Shown here: positions 43,801 through 58,800 of the stretch, in pieces
How the letters are laid out: each line of letters starts with the position of its first letter
Position numbering within the stretch: the first letter of the stretch is position 1
Origin: Prevotella sp.
Lineage (GTDB): Bacteria; Bacteroidota; Bacteroidia; Bacteroidales; Bacteroidaceae
Length of the DNA stretch: 64,000 bases
Reading direction: 5' to 3'
NCBI GenBank assembly: GCA_017615355.1
Contig: JAGAAJ010000040.1
Coordinates: 1-64,000, forward strand
The notes under the pieces: generated by a model
Databases searched by the model: none
Seen by the model: the letters and a program-made list of their open reading frames with translations, nothing else
Told to the model about the DNA's origin: nothing
Program-made: the position numbers and the translations under genes

Positions 43801-46800
43801 ACATCCTATATGGGTATCATGGGTAACCACAAGTGGACTGGCTGGCTCGAGGTGACCAATACATGTTTTATCCGTTTCTCTCAGCTCGAGTACGACAATG
43901 AGTACAAAACCGGATCTGACCCTGTCATCCTGATGGGCGGCGTGGTGGAGCAGATGGTATCTACCAATGGTGGTGAAGGCTCCGTACAGAACACCAAATA
44001 CCTCCACGTGGGCAGCAATGCATGGTTTAAATTGTTCAACAACGGTTGCCACATGGATAAGACAACAACTCCGACCCCTCGCATTCCTATCTCAGTGACT
44101 GGTGGCGACTACGAGAAGTTTTATCTCTCCGGCTACCTCCAACCCGATGCGCCATCCAATAGCAATGATAACGCCGAGTGCTATATCAGCGGCGGTCGTT
44201 TTGGTGAGTTGGCAGGAGCTGGTCAGGAAAAAATTGACGGCGACGTCCAATGGTTGATTGACCGCGCAGACATCACCAACTTCTACGGTGGTGGCATCAA
44301 TGACAAGAAGTCCATCACCGGAAACATCACCGTCACTATCAAGAACAGCTATGTCGGCACTTATTGCGGTGGTCCCAAGTTCGGTAACATGACACAGGGC
44401 AAAGCTGTCAGTACGACAGCCACCGATTGCACTTTTGGCACTTTCTTCGGAGCAGGTTATGGCGGAACGGCTTACTACAGATATATATGGAATATCAAAA
44501 ACAATGGAGGCCACAATAAATATAATCTGGTCAATTATGACTGGAATGGTACGGATTGGTTAGGAAATACAACCTATGGTTACACGGCCGACAATCGAGG
44601 CAAATACGATAGCAACATGGGTATTGCCGTGAGCTATGATTATAAGCACTTTGAAGGTTCGAATGCCCAAACCGTAGCACACCTTTATGTCAACTATGCT
44701 TCCCTCTCCATTGCACAGACCAACAATGTCACGTCTGAGCTGACGGGCTGTACCATCACCGGGAACTTCTACGGTGGCGGAAGCTTAGGAAAGGTGAATG
44801 GTGATGCCACTTCTACCTTGGAGAACTGCACGGTGAACGGCAGCGTGTTCGGTGCCGGTTATTCTGGCTCTGTACCTAAGATAACAGTCTTCGATGCAGA
44901 AGGGTTTATTGAACTACCCAATTACAATATCTATACAGGTGTATTCAAGGCTGGTGTGTTTCCTGAATCACATGAGTTCACATGGGCACATAGTGATGAG
45001 GTCAATAGTAAAGAGACTGCCTTTAACGATACCGACAGGATTCTCTACACCGAAGTAGATTTGGATGATCTAGGCACCGTGGCTGGCAACGTGACGCTGA
45101 ACATCACGGGCAATACGCTGGTGGAAGGAAAGATCTTCGATGGAAACGGTGCTGTAACAGCACAGACTGGCGGTGTGTTTGGCGGTGGTGCTCAATCGGA
45201 GGTTACCGGTACAGACAAAACCGTGAAGGTGAACATCAACCAGACGGGCGGCTCTGCTTCTCGTTATGTCAACAATGTCTTTGGCGGCGGTGATGAAGGT
45301 GATGTGGCCAGCGAAGTCGAAGTGAAAATTGAAGGCACATCCTACGTCGCTCACGATGTCTATGGCGGCGGTAACAATGCCGACGTCAAGAAGAACACGA
45401 AGGTGACCATGGAAGGCGGCACCGTAATGGGTAACGTCTACGGTGGCGGTAACTTGGGCGATGTCGGTAGGATTGATGACAAAACGGACAAGAAGCAATA
45501 TACTTGGATTGGTACTAATGGTAGTGCCAATAGTACCGAACCTTATGCTATCACAAACTCGGGTGTTACCCATGTGAACATCACCGGCGGTACGCCCCAT
45601 CAGAATGTGTACGGTGGCGGTAAGGGCTATGATGAAACTTTCTGGTGCGAGAAGGGCATGGTGTATGCCACGAACGTCAGCGTCAAAAACGTTACGGTAG
45701 GCGGTTCCGTCTATGGTGGCGGTGAGCTTGGCCGTGTGGAAACAAATACCACGGTGACCATAGGACCTGAGGCAGATGACGAGAACACTAAAATTACCGG
45801 TAGTGTCTTCGGTGCCGGCAAGGGCGTAGAGACCCATGGCTATTCGGCACTGGTGCGTGGCAATACGGATGTCACCATTCAGCATGGAGCCCAGGTAACG
45901 GGAAATGTCTATGGCGGCGGCGAGATTGCCTCGGTGGGTAAATATAACGTTGACCAAAATAATGGTATGCCCTATTCTCAGGCAAATACCACTTCCGGAA
46001 ATTGTCGCGTAAACATCCCAGGTAAGACCCGAATCACGGGTGATATCTTCGGTGGTGGCAAGGGATTTGTGCCTTCTGACACATATTTAGATAACGAAAC
46101 CTATACGGGTGTTAAGCCCAAACGAATGACAATTGATAACTCATGGCAGGAATATGATAAAAAGTCTGATTATCTCATTTATCTTCAGACCTTAGCCTTA
46201 GCTACCCAAACCGTAGTAACCATCAACCCGGGCACCTCTGCAAACCCCATCCAATCCACGAAGGGTAATGTCTATGGTGGTAGCGAGAACGGTATTGTTC
46301 AGCACGGTACGTCAGTAACGATTTCTGGCGACTGCAAGATAGGTGATGAAAGTTATGCGACTTCCGGTAACATCTATGGTGGCGGTAAGGGTCATGATAA
46401 GATGGAAGGTGCCGGACTAGTGGGTGAAGACGCCACAGTCACCATCAATAGCGGCGACATACTCGGCTCAGTCTATGGTGGTGGTGTGTTGGGTCAAACC
46501 AAGGGTAATGTCACTGTCAATATCAATGACGGCAACCTTCGTCACGATGTCTATGGTGGCGGTGCTTATGCTCACACGAACACCAGCAACTGGCATAAGT
46601 TTGTGGCTGTTGCCGGACTAACCCCAGGTTCATCTTCAGTAACTGGATATTACGAAAGGTCATTTGGAGGCGCCTATACCTTAACAGAAGACGATATCGC
46701 TGTTGAAAACAAAACGTATTATACCGAAAATGAATCGCCCACATGGACTAACCCCACACTAAAATCGGGTTTCTACAAGACCCAACTCAATCTTCGCGGC

Positions 46801-49800
46801 GGCACCATCCTCGGTGATGCCTACGGCGGTGCATTGGGTGATGACTCGCATAGTCCCAAGGTCTATGGTGATATTCAGGTGGATCTGAATAAAGAGACCT
46901 ATAATACTGATGGTACGATTACAACTAAGACATCGACTGATGAGGGTTGCGCGGTAAACCAGGTCTTTGGTTGCAACAATGCCTACGGTTCGCCTCAAGG
47001 TAATGTCACCGTGCACGTCTATGGAACACAGAATAAGCATACCTCGAAGGCGAATATCGGTGCAAAGTTCGTGAAGGATGAATATTCTAATACCGCTGCC
47101 GGTCTTTACACACACCTACAAGACTCTATTCTCATTGCAGAGGCATTAAACGTGACCATTTCCAATGAGATTGAGGCTCTTACAAGCTCATCTGAAGTAA
47201 CAGCTTTAAATAGTGCACTATCCACTCTGAAGACAGCTATCGCCACAGAACTTGAGACCGGTACAGATGAACAAAAAGATGCAAGACAAGCGACGTTGAA
47301 TAATCTCCGCTACGACGTTCAAGCAGTCTATGGCGGCGGTAACCAAGCGGCATACGAGCCAGTCTATCCTGATGATGCAACGACCAGCACGACACAGGTC
47401 ATCATCGACGGATGTAGTGAGACCAGCATTAACGATGTCTATGGCGGTGGTAATGCCGCTGCCGTACCCTCTACGGAAGTGACGGTCAACAGTGCCTACG
47501 AGATCAACTACCTGTTTGGAGGTGGTAACGGCAAGAGTACAGCCTCGTTTACCAATCCCGGTGCTGATGTAGGTATACATGATGTAAGCGGTACGCCTAC
47601 AAAATATGGCACAGGTATTGCCAAAACAAAGTTATTAGGCGGTGAGATCCATGTAGTCTATGGCGGTAGTAACGAAAAGGGTAATATCGTAGGCGGCACC
47701 AGCATCGAAGTCAACAACACTGGTTCTTGTACCCTAAATGTGGGTCAGATTTATGGTGCCGGCAACAATGCAGAGATGGACGGCGGCACGGACATCGTCA
47801 TGGGTTGTATGCCCGCAGGTATCATCGATGAGATCTACGCAGGTGCCCGTAATGCTGATGTGGCTGGCGATGTCAAGCTGACAATTACCAGCGGTACGTT
47901 TGGCCGTGTGTTCGGTGGCAACAAACATGGTGGTAAGCTAATGGGCTCCATCACAGTGAACATCGAGGAGACGGGCAATTGTGAACAGCCGCTCATCATC
48001 GGCGAACTGTATGGTGGAGGTAACCTGGCCGACTATTCGATCTATGGATATAAGAACACCGGAACAGCACAGGAGCCGGTTTGGGTACCAAGGACACAAA
48101 CTGAATATAACACTTGGTTCGCAACCCTGTCTGATGACGAAAAATTAAAAGCTGAGAATCAGCCCTATGCAGATCCCAAGCTGAATGTCCACGCCTTTAC
48201 CAGCATCGGTGCTATCTATGGTGGTGGCTACCGAGCCAAGATGGTGGCCAATCCCACAGTGGATATCAATGTGGCGAAGGGTAGTCATGCAGCAAATGTT
48301 CTTACGGCAGGAACCATTGCGAATATTCCTCTCCAGAAAAAGAATGATTCTGGTGCAATCGTTGATGACGGAACGACGACATTGGCTTATCCTGCTCATG
48401 AAGCCAATAAGATTGGTGCCATCGGCAATGTCTTCGGTGGCGGTAATCTGGCAGAGATCATTGGTGATGCCACGGTGAATATCGGTACTGAGAAAAAGAT
48501 TTACTTCAAGACAGAGCCAGCGCATTTAGGAGCGTCTGCATATACCCAGATGACGTCGGGTGACTACGTAGGCCTATATGAGGCAACCGTCGAAGGTGCC
48601 ATCATCAAGGGTAGCGTCTATGGCGGCGGTAACGAGGCCGACATCACGGGTAACACGCAGGTGAATATCTGTGCGAAGGAAGAGACTGTGAACAATACCC
48701 CTGTATGGCAACACGTACAGCCGGGTACTGCCGGTGTGACAATTGCCAAGGATGTCTTCGGAGCCGGTAAGGGCGATGAGAATGATGCCACAACTGCATT
48801 GGTTAGCGGCGACACCAAGATTGTGATGTTCGATGGCACAGTCAAGCAGAGCGTCTATGGCGGTGGTGAGCTGTCGCAGGTAGGCGGCTCTACCAACATC
48901 ACTGTCAACGGTGGCACCATAGGAACACCAACTGCAGATCTTCCGACAGGAGTAACTCCTGGTGCTGTATATGGCAACGTCTATGGCGGCGGTCAGGGTA
49001 ACACCACCGACATCATGACCGGCCTCATCAAGGGCAATACTGAAATCAATATCGGTAGTTTTGTGGCTGATGCAGACTACGTTGCAGCACATAGTGATGT
49101 GAGTGAGGGCGACATCGTCGGTCCTCAGATCCTTCATAACATCTATGGTGGCGGTGCCCACGGTTCAGTAGGAACGTTCACCTATGATACAGATAACTCA
49201 AATAACGTGCCCAATGGTACCATCCTTGGCTTAGACGAAACTAACGGCGCTGGTACGGGTGCTACCTCTATCACCATTAAAGGTGGAAAGATTGGCACAA
49301 ATGGCAAAAATAACGGTATGATATTCGGTTCATCACGCGGTGACATCGATAGGCCAGATGCTATCTACGACCGACTGGCATGGGTGTATAGTACCAGTGT
49401 CATCATTGGTGGCGATGGCTCCAATCCAGATATTAGGGGTTCCGTCTATGGCAGCGGTGAGAACGGCCATACCTATCAGAATGCCTCTGTGGCTATTCAT
49501 AGCGGTATGGTCGGTGTTGCAACCAGCTCGGAAGAAACAGATATCACTGTCACAGAAGGAGGTAACACCATTACCTATAAGGGAGCCATGTACCCCTATC
49601 GCGGCAACGTCTATGGCGGTGGATGCGGTACGGACAAATATTATACCAATCAAAGCGAAGAGAACCATGATGGAAATGGCCAACAATACAACATCAAGGC
49701 TGGTATCGTTGGCGGTACAACTACAGTTCTGATTGACGGCGGTCATGTGGTTCGTGATGTATATGGTGGCGGTTCTATGGGTTCCGTGGGTGGCAGCACC

Positions 49801-52800
49801 AGCGTCACCATCGCCGGCAATGCCATCATTGGTGCAGAAAACAGCGGTGGTGGTTATGTCTTTGCTGCAGCTCGCGGTGATCAGGACAATCCTGACAAGG
49901 CTACCGTTGAAGGTACGACATTGAACATCAATGGCGGCACTATTTGGGAAAGTGCCTTCGGTGGCGGTCAGAACGGTATCGTCAAGGGTAGTGTGACTGT
50001 TAACGTCACTGGCGGCGAAGTAAAGAACGATGTCTATGGCGGCGGTGCATTGGCCAATACGAATACGGACAACTGGGTGAACAATGCGCTTACTGCTGAT
50101 GGTTTCCACGAAGTGCAGGGGCTCACGGCAGGAGAATCCTTTGTACAAGGTCTTTATACGGAACAGGATGTCAGTAAACCCATTTCGGCTCCTAACCAAA
50201 CGGCAGCTGCTAATACTACCTATTATAGATATGGTACGACCTACAACACCACACTCAACCTGACTGGCGGTATCATCGGTAATGCCTATGGTGGCGGCTT
50301 AGGACAACTGCAGTATGGCACATCTGGAGATGCTGACTATGTTGCCCCCATTGAAGCCATGGTCTATGGTGACGTATCGGTCTTGGTGAATGGAACCGCA
50401 TTCACGGCTGAGAATGACAATTATACAGAGTATTGGAAGGACAATGTCAAAGTTACAGAAAGTGGCATCGTTCCCAAGACGGGTCGTGTGTTCGGCTGCA
50501 ACAATCTGAATGGTATGCCCAAAGGTAATGTGAGGGTTTCTGTTCGCCAGACCAAGCGTTATGATGCTATACAGAATAAAGTAGTTGAGGGTCATGAATC
50601 CAATAAATTTGAAATCAGAGGTGTCTATGGCGGCGGCAACCTGGCCCATTATGTCCCATATGGAGATAAGAAGACATCGGTTGATGTTCATAACTGTGAA
50701 GAGACCAGCATTGAAAAGGTGTATGGTGGCGGCAACTCAGCAAATGTACCTACCACTGATGTCACGATCTATGGCGCTTTCGAAATCCACTATGTCTTTG
50801 GTGGCGGTAATGGCGCTGATATGGTATGGAAGAATAAGAGGTGGCAGGAAAATGACGGCGCCAATGTGACCGGTAACGCAAGTGTCATTCTGAAAGGCGG
50901 TAACATCAGCGATGCCTTTATCGGGAGTGATACTAAGGGCGCTGTCCTTAATGATGCAACAGGAAAGGTCGCTACTGAGACTGGTGGTGACTGTAAGTTG
51001 AAACTGACCAACTTCTATGGTTCCAGCAAGAGATCCGACGTTTTTGGTGATGTAAATATTAACGTGTCTTCTTGTTCAGATGACGATATCCAGAATGTAT
51101 ATGGCGGTTCATACGATGCTCAGATTCACGGCAACATCACCATGACCGTTACCAGTGGTATTCTCAAGAATGTGTTTGGCGGCAATGACCGTCTTGGAAG
51201 TATCGGAGGCGACATTACCATAAACATTGACGAGGCGGATGCATGTAAACCCATCATCATCCAGAACCTCTATGGCGGTGGTTTCAATGCCCCCTATCCT
51301 GGAGTTGGCGCATCAAAATATACCGGCCCAGCAAATCCAACAGAAGAACAAAAGAAAAATCCAGCATACTTCACTGCCGTCGATCGTGGTACGATTACTA
51401 TCAATGTGAAATCCTGCACCCGAATCGACAATATCTATGGTGGTGGCGTAGGTGAAACGGCTGTTGTGACGGGTGGAACCGAGGTGAATGTCAACATGAT
51501 AAGAGGTTCATGGGCTGGCCAGCCATTACCGAACCTTACTGGATACCCAGGACAAACTCCTCCTAACATTCATGTTGAAAATACTTATGAGGTTGCGGAT
51601 AACCCGTCTTCAGTAACCGGATTGTTTGAAAGATCTGGCTCTGAAGGATCATATACGTACACACCGACCCAAGACGAAACGGTGCAAAGCGGCAAAACCT
51701 ATTATCGTGAAAACACAACGAATGTTATCAATAATGAAATCGGCACTATTGGCAACATTTTTGGTGGAGGCGATGCGGGTAATGTCGATGGAAATACAAG
51801 AGTGAACATAGGAACTGAAAATTCGATAGACCATTTACATTTGACTGGGTCGCATCTAGAAGGGGATAAAATAGTAAACGACTATGAAACAGTGTCTAAC
51901 GTCCCTGTTCTCGGTGCTCACATCACGGGTAACGTCTATGGCGGTGGAAGCCTAGCAGATGTAAAGGGAAATACTCGGGTGTATATTGGTACGGCAGACG
52001 GTACAAACAGCGTTGCGGTAGGAGCTTCTGGTGTCACCATTGATGGTGATGTGTATGGTGGAGGTATGGGTGATGAGGCCTTGTTCACCTGTGCGAAAGC
52101 CATGGTGGGAACGGTAGACCATGGAATACTTTCTAACGAGGGTAATACGGAGGTCGTCATTGGTAACGGCACAATTAGTGGTTCAGTCTATGGCGGCGGT
52201 AAAATTGCCCGTGTGGAAAACAATACAGCAGTGACGATTGGTCTCGGCCCTGGAGTTGCTCCTCCTGGAGCGACCACTAGTGCCCCCGTCATCACCGGCA
52301 ACGTATTCGGCGCCGGTAAGGGAGTCAAGACGCATGGCTACTCAGCATTGGTACGTGGTTATTCCACAGTCACCATTAAAGGCAACACCAAGGTGGGAGG
52401 AAGCGTGTATGGCGGTGGCGAGATTTCCACGGTGGGCAGGTTCTGGGTGATGCAGGATCCCTTGCCAAAAGACGCTCCTGAGCCTCCTGCGGGTACACCA
52501 TCGGGAATGCCCTATCAATTGAAAGAGGGATTCCCCAATAGTGGAAAATGTACAGTCGTTATCGGTGGCTATGCCGAGATTGGACCCAACGACATGCAGA
52601 TGCCGACCTTCACGGGTCACGTCTTTGGTGCCGGTAAGGGATTCCTGCCTGACTCGTATACTTATGTAGGTACAGACAAGCCTCAACGTATGCAGCCTGG
52701 CAATTCTTGGGATACTTTCTCAACTGAAGACAAATATATAGAATTTGTTGAGACGACGGGCATGACTGCCGAGACCGATGTAACCATCCAGGATCACGCA

Positions 52801-55800
52801 TTCATCAAGGGCTCCGTCTATGGTGGTAGTGAGAACGGTCATGTGCTGAACAATACGCATGTAACGATTAAAGACTATTGTCAGATTGGTAATGGTGATG
52901 GTATAAACCGTCGCTATACTGACGGAACGGGAGGAAGCGCAGATGAGTGGGCTCTTTCTTCATTAGCAGAGTGTGCACACTGGCCTTATGGAGAAACAGT
53001 AGGTAGTAAAAAGGTATATCTCCCATACGACGTTTACAATTTGAATGGCAGTGGTAATCCTAAGGCTGCCTCTGACGGTCACACGTTCTATGGCAACGTG
53101 TTTGGTGGCGGTTCCGGTTACTTCCCCTATAGAAAGAATCCTGATTGGCTTGAGAACGAAGCAAAGAGTACTGAAGTGGGCATGCCGGTGGATAAGGATG
53201 GCTACTCTGACGGCTTATGGCTCCGCTCGGCAGGTGCTGTGTATGGTAATACCCGCGTGGATATCACTGGCGGTCACATTCTGACCTCAGTCTATGGCGG
53301 TAATGAGCAGACCGATGTAGGAAAGTACGAAAATGGCAGTCTGACGCCCAAGACAGGTACTGGAACGTGTGTCGTCAATATGGTTGGCGGTACGCTCGGT
53401 GTGCCTCGTACCTTACAGCAGATTCATGATCACCCCGTCACCTGTTATCTCTTCGGTGCCGGCAAGGGTGACCAGCGCATCAACTTCAACACCTGGACTA
53501 ACGTCGGCAATACCCAAGTCAACATCACGAATAATGCACGTATCTATGGCTCTACGTTCGGTGGTGGTGAGGATGGTCACGTCATTGGCGATGCGGTGAC
53601 CAATATCGGTGGAAGCATTGATCTCAATGGCGACAACGATACGGCCGACGAAGGTGAGACATTCACAACCGGCAGCAGCCTGAAGATTGGCACCTGGGGC
53701 ACCTCTTACGTGGATGGTAACGTCTTCGGTGGTGGTCGTGGCTTCTCTGGTGAAGCAGAGACGGCAGGTAGTGTTGGTGGTAATGTGACGGTGAATATTG
53801 AGAATGGTACCATGCTCGGCTCCATCTATGGTGGTGGCCGTCTGGCATCCGTGGGTACCTATTTCGTGAAACCAACAGATGACGACGGTAATCCCAATCC
53901 GAAGTATGGCCAGTTGGAGGAAGATGATAATGGAAAGACCTATGGTCATATTGCAGTAAACATCAGCGGTGGCACCATCGGTAATGGCACCCCGGCAGGA
54001 ACAACTACTGGTTCTAATGATGCCATCATCTCAGATATCAAATACAGCGGTAATGTCTATGGCGGCTGCATGGGACGTCTCGAACTTCTCAATGGAAACA
54101 TCAACCCGATTTGGCCGGAACTGGCGCAGGCGAAGACCTCTATTGTCAATATCAGTCAAGCCGAAGGCAAGACCACACGGATTTATGGTAATGTCTATGG
54201 TGGTGGCGAGCTCGGTACTGTGCGTGAGAATGCATGGGTGACCATTGGCGGCAAGAGGACGGCTGGCGGTGCCTACAACACGGAGGGATCTTTCACCTCA
54301 GAAGGTGCACCCACCATTGACGGCAGTGTCTTTGGCGGAGGCAAGGGAAGTGACGACCACACAAACTATACCACCATTGCCGTGTATTGGGGTAGCACAT
54401 CACAAACATTTAAGTACACCTATACGCCCATGCAGTGGGCAGGCACCGTGGGTGGCAACACCTACGTGAATGTCCTGAGTGGCCATGTGAAGACGAATGT
54501 CTATGGCGGCGGTCAGTTGGCAAGTGTAGGTCTCATCAATTATAATGTTGCTGATAACACCGATGTCGGAGTTTCTTCTGTAACACCTACTTATACACAA
54601 CTCACGAAGCATGATAGTCAAACCAACGATGGCAAGACCCTTTATGGCTTCGGCCTCAGCTGGCCATACGAGTTCAAGTATGTTCCTTGTACCCCTGTCG
54701 CAAATGACACACCTCGCGGTACGGCTTATGTGAAAATCTCTGGCAGTAGTAAGATTGGCGATGCTGGAGATACTGGCTATGTATTCGGCGGCGGTCAGGG
54801 ACAGGTGTCGTTTGGTGCAAAAGTTGATGCTTCGAGCAATCCCTATGATGACATTGCGGAGCAACGCTATACGGAGGCTTTCTGTGCCAACGTGCGAGCA
54901 ACGGAAGTCACCATTGAAACAACCATTGGAGAGCAACCAACTATCAGAACCGTCTATGGCGGCGGTGATGACGGTCATGTCTATGAGGATGCCAAGGTCA
55001 TCATCAACAATGGCTGGATTGAGCACAGTGTGTTTGGTGGCGGTAAGGGTACACATACCTATACAACCTATTTGTGGAATGCTTCAAGTCCAGGCAATCC
55101 GAAGACCACTTCAGAACGTGCTCATAGCTGGACGGCAGGAAAGGTCTATGGCAACACCTCTGTTACCATCAATGACGGTAAAGTGGGCTGGTTCGTCTAT
55201 GGCGGCGGCAATTTGGCTTCCGTAGGTAAAGGTAACTATTCAGGCGGTGCGGATGACTACTCAACGGGTGGTTATGGTGAATTGCCCTCTGCCAGCGGCA
55301 ATCTATGGACTACAGCCTACACTGAACAGAATCCGACCAAAGATTTGGCTTGGCACTTCGTGAATAGCGGTGAGTCCACCGTCACCATTAAGGGCGGTAA
55401 GATAGGGCCCGATCTGCCCGAGACTTTTGATGAAACATTAAAAGACAAGCTTATAGATGGGGATGGTATTCCTTATGGTTCAGTCTTCGGTGGCAGCCGT
55501 GGTCAGGCAGCCAAGTCTGTGCAGGAATCACCTCGCTACAGGTATATGCCCGACTTCTTCCTGGGCTATGTCAACAAGGCTGTCATTAATATCGGAGACG
55601 ACGCCACAGAAGGTACAGGTCCTACCATTATGGGTTCCGTCTATGGAGGTGGTCAGGACGGCCATGTGCGCAAAGGTACCGAAGTTAGGATATACAAGGG
55701 ACATATTGACGGCCAGGGAGCTTATGAAACCGCAGGTCGAAGCGGCAATGTCTTCGGTGCAGGCTCTGGCATCGGAAAATACACGGATGGCGGCACAACG

Positions 55801-58800
55801 CAGTATCTCAACAACTCCTCTGGCTCTGTCACCTGTACGACGCTGGTAGAGGTTAGCGGCACTACTACTACGACAGTTATTAATGGCAACGTCTATGGCG
55901 GTGGTGCACTGGCCTCTGTAGGTCCTTACAAAATGGACTATAATGAATATCACGATCCTACGGACAATCACAAGTCCTGTTCACACACTCAGGTAGACAT
56001 CAAGGGTGGAAGGATCAAAGGCAGTGTCTTTGGCGCTAGCCGCGGACCCAGCGAGGGCTTCCTCTCAACTGCGTTCCCAGGCGGCGTTTATATTCCTGCT
56101 CCTAATACTTCCGCTACTGCCAACCAATATAACCAAGACAGGTTCGCCACCGACATCTGGTCGGATGTGAACATCTCTGGCGGCCTCATTGAAGGTAACG
56201 TCTATGGTGGCGGCGAGGGAGGTCGCGTCACGGAGAGCACCTCTGTCATCCTGACGGGTGGCGTCATTGGTAAGGAGGTTGAAGGTGTAATATCTGGTGG
56301 CGATGTGTACGGTAGTGGTAAGGGAACGCTCAACCTCGCAGCTAATGTGGGTGGCAACACCTCCGTGGAGTTGAATCCTAATAAGACGGGGTCTGACACG
56401 GGTTGTGTCGTCCGCCGCATCTTCGGTTGTAACGACCTGAACGGTACACCGAAGGGACACGCATCGGTGCATGTGTATGCGACACAACATCGTAACAAGA
56501 AGGCTATCCATGATGTCTCCAAGGATGCAGATTATCAAAAGTATGACAAGTTTGAGAACTGCACGAATAAATCCTTTACTGAATATGACCAATATTTAAG
56601 AGGTACAGATGGTTTAAGTGGACTTGCAGCTACATATGGTGTAACCCCTGCCCAATACTATAAAGATATTATAGTTGAAACAAATTATTCAAATCTTCCC
56701 GGTGCAAATGATGAAGAAAAACAGAAATATCTTAATAAGTTGAAGACGGAAGCGCTCGACAGCTTGCGAGGAGCCATTGCTGACAAGAAATATGATGTGG
56801 TGGCGGTCTATGGCGGCGGTAACCTGGCACCCTACGAACCTACAGCCAGCACTGAGCTCGCTTCGGTTGTCATTGACGGCTGCGAACTGACAAGTATCAG
56901 GCAAGTATATGGTGGCGGTAATGCTGCTTCCACACCTGCTAACTCTCTCCTCATAAATGGAACATATGAGATTGATGAGGCATTCGGTGGTGGTAACGGT
57001 AAGGACATCTATCAGGATCCAAGAGACAACAAGTGGTATAAGAACCCGGGTGCCAACGTAGGATATACGGACTTCACTCAGAAAGGAAGTGAAACAGGTG
57101 CAGATGAAGAACATGCCATCTCACAAACAGACAAGTCTAATGCAGATACCCCAGATAATCGAAAAAAGTACTACTCATATGGATCTGGTGTCGCTACCAC
57201 GACTGTTCTTGGCGGTTACATGCATTATGTCTATGGCGGTAGCAACAAACGTGGTAATATCCGTACAGAAGCTCTGTCGGTATACCAAGAGGCTGGCTAC
57301 TGCGAGCTGAGTGTAGATGAGGTCACTGGTGCCGGCAAGGATGCAAAAACTGATGCGGAGGCCGTCTTGAAGATGGACTGTGTGAAGGATGTGAAACGAA
57401 TCTTCGGTGGTTCCACCAATGCGGATGTCTATAATGACATCAACCTGACCATCACCAATGGAACATTCGATGATGTCTTTGGTGGTAACAACACGGCTGG
57501 TTCTATCTATGGTGCCATCACGGTGAACATTGAGGAGGGCGGATGTCAGCCTATCATTATCAAACATCTGTATGCTGGCGGTTATCTGGCACCTTACTCT
57601 GTCTACGGCTATGAGACCAATAATGGTAGTCCAAAGCGAACAGGAACGAATCCTCAGCGTGACCCGCGCATCAATATCATCTCGGCCACTCGTATCGACA
57701 GTATCTTTGGTGGCGGTTTCCAAGCCGAGGTCGTTGGCAACCCACACATCAATGTCAACATGAAGGAGGGATATGTTCTTGTGACTAGAAAAGAAAAGGC
57801 TTCCACTGATAACAATACTTATCTCTATGAATATACAGAGGACGGTAAGACCATTATCTATGTCGATGCGAGAAACGCTGACGCCGAAGATGGTAAAAAG
57901 CACTCGTATGACAAGACAGCATTGGAGCCGCTTGAGGGAAACAAGTATAAGTATCCCCTGTCCCTCGGTTATATTACAGATATCTATGGCGGTGGATTCG
58001 AGGCAAATGTCACGGGTAGTACCTATGTAGATATCGGTACAGGCAAATGGATGAAGCAGGAGAAAAATCTCACGACCGAAGAAATCACCTTGGTAGAAGA
58101 GTCGGTGAATCGCAAGGCTGCCGATATCAGGGGTTCTGTCTTTGGCGGCGGTTTGGGTGCTACGGCTGGTGTGACCGGCAATACTTATGTCACCTTTGCC
58201 AATGGCTCCATTGCAAAGAACATCTATGGCGGCGGTAGCTTAGGTTCAGTGGGTACATTTACCGCTGATGCTGCACACAGGAATTATTCGTTTACTGATG
58301 AAGATGGTAATCCCAATGGTACCGACGATAACAAGAACACAGGCATTTGCAATATTACCATCACTGGTGGTTCTGTAGGTCCTGAGACTCCGACGACCGA
58401 CAAGGGTAATGTATTCGGTGCCGGTATGGGCACTGATACAGATTACTATTGCGAAGATGCCATGGCATACGGAACGAATGTCAGCATCACTAACGGCACA
58501 ATTAGTGGCTCCGTCTATGGCGGCGGTATGATTGCCCGAATGGAAAATAATACAAACGTGACGATAGGTCTCGAAGGGGACGACACTAGTGCACCCGAGA
58601 TTATGGGCGATGTATTTGGTGCTGGCAAAGGATTAGAGACACATGGCTACTCGGCTTTGGTACGTGGTAATCCGAGTGTCACCGTTCAGGGCAAGGCCAA
58701 GGTGAGAGGCAGCGTCTATGGCGGTGGCGAGGTTGCTTCGGTGGCAAGGTATACGGTTGTTAACGGATCGCCGGTTGCAGTGGAAAACACTACAAGCGGA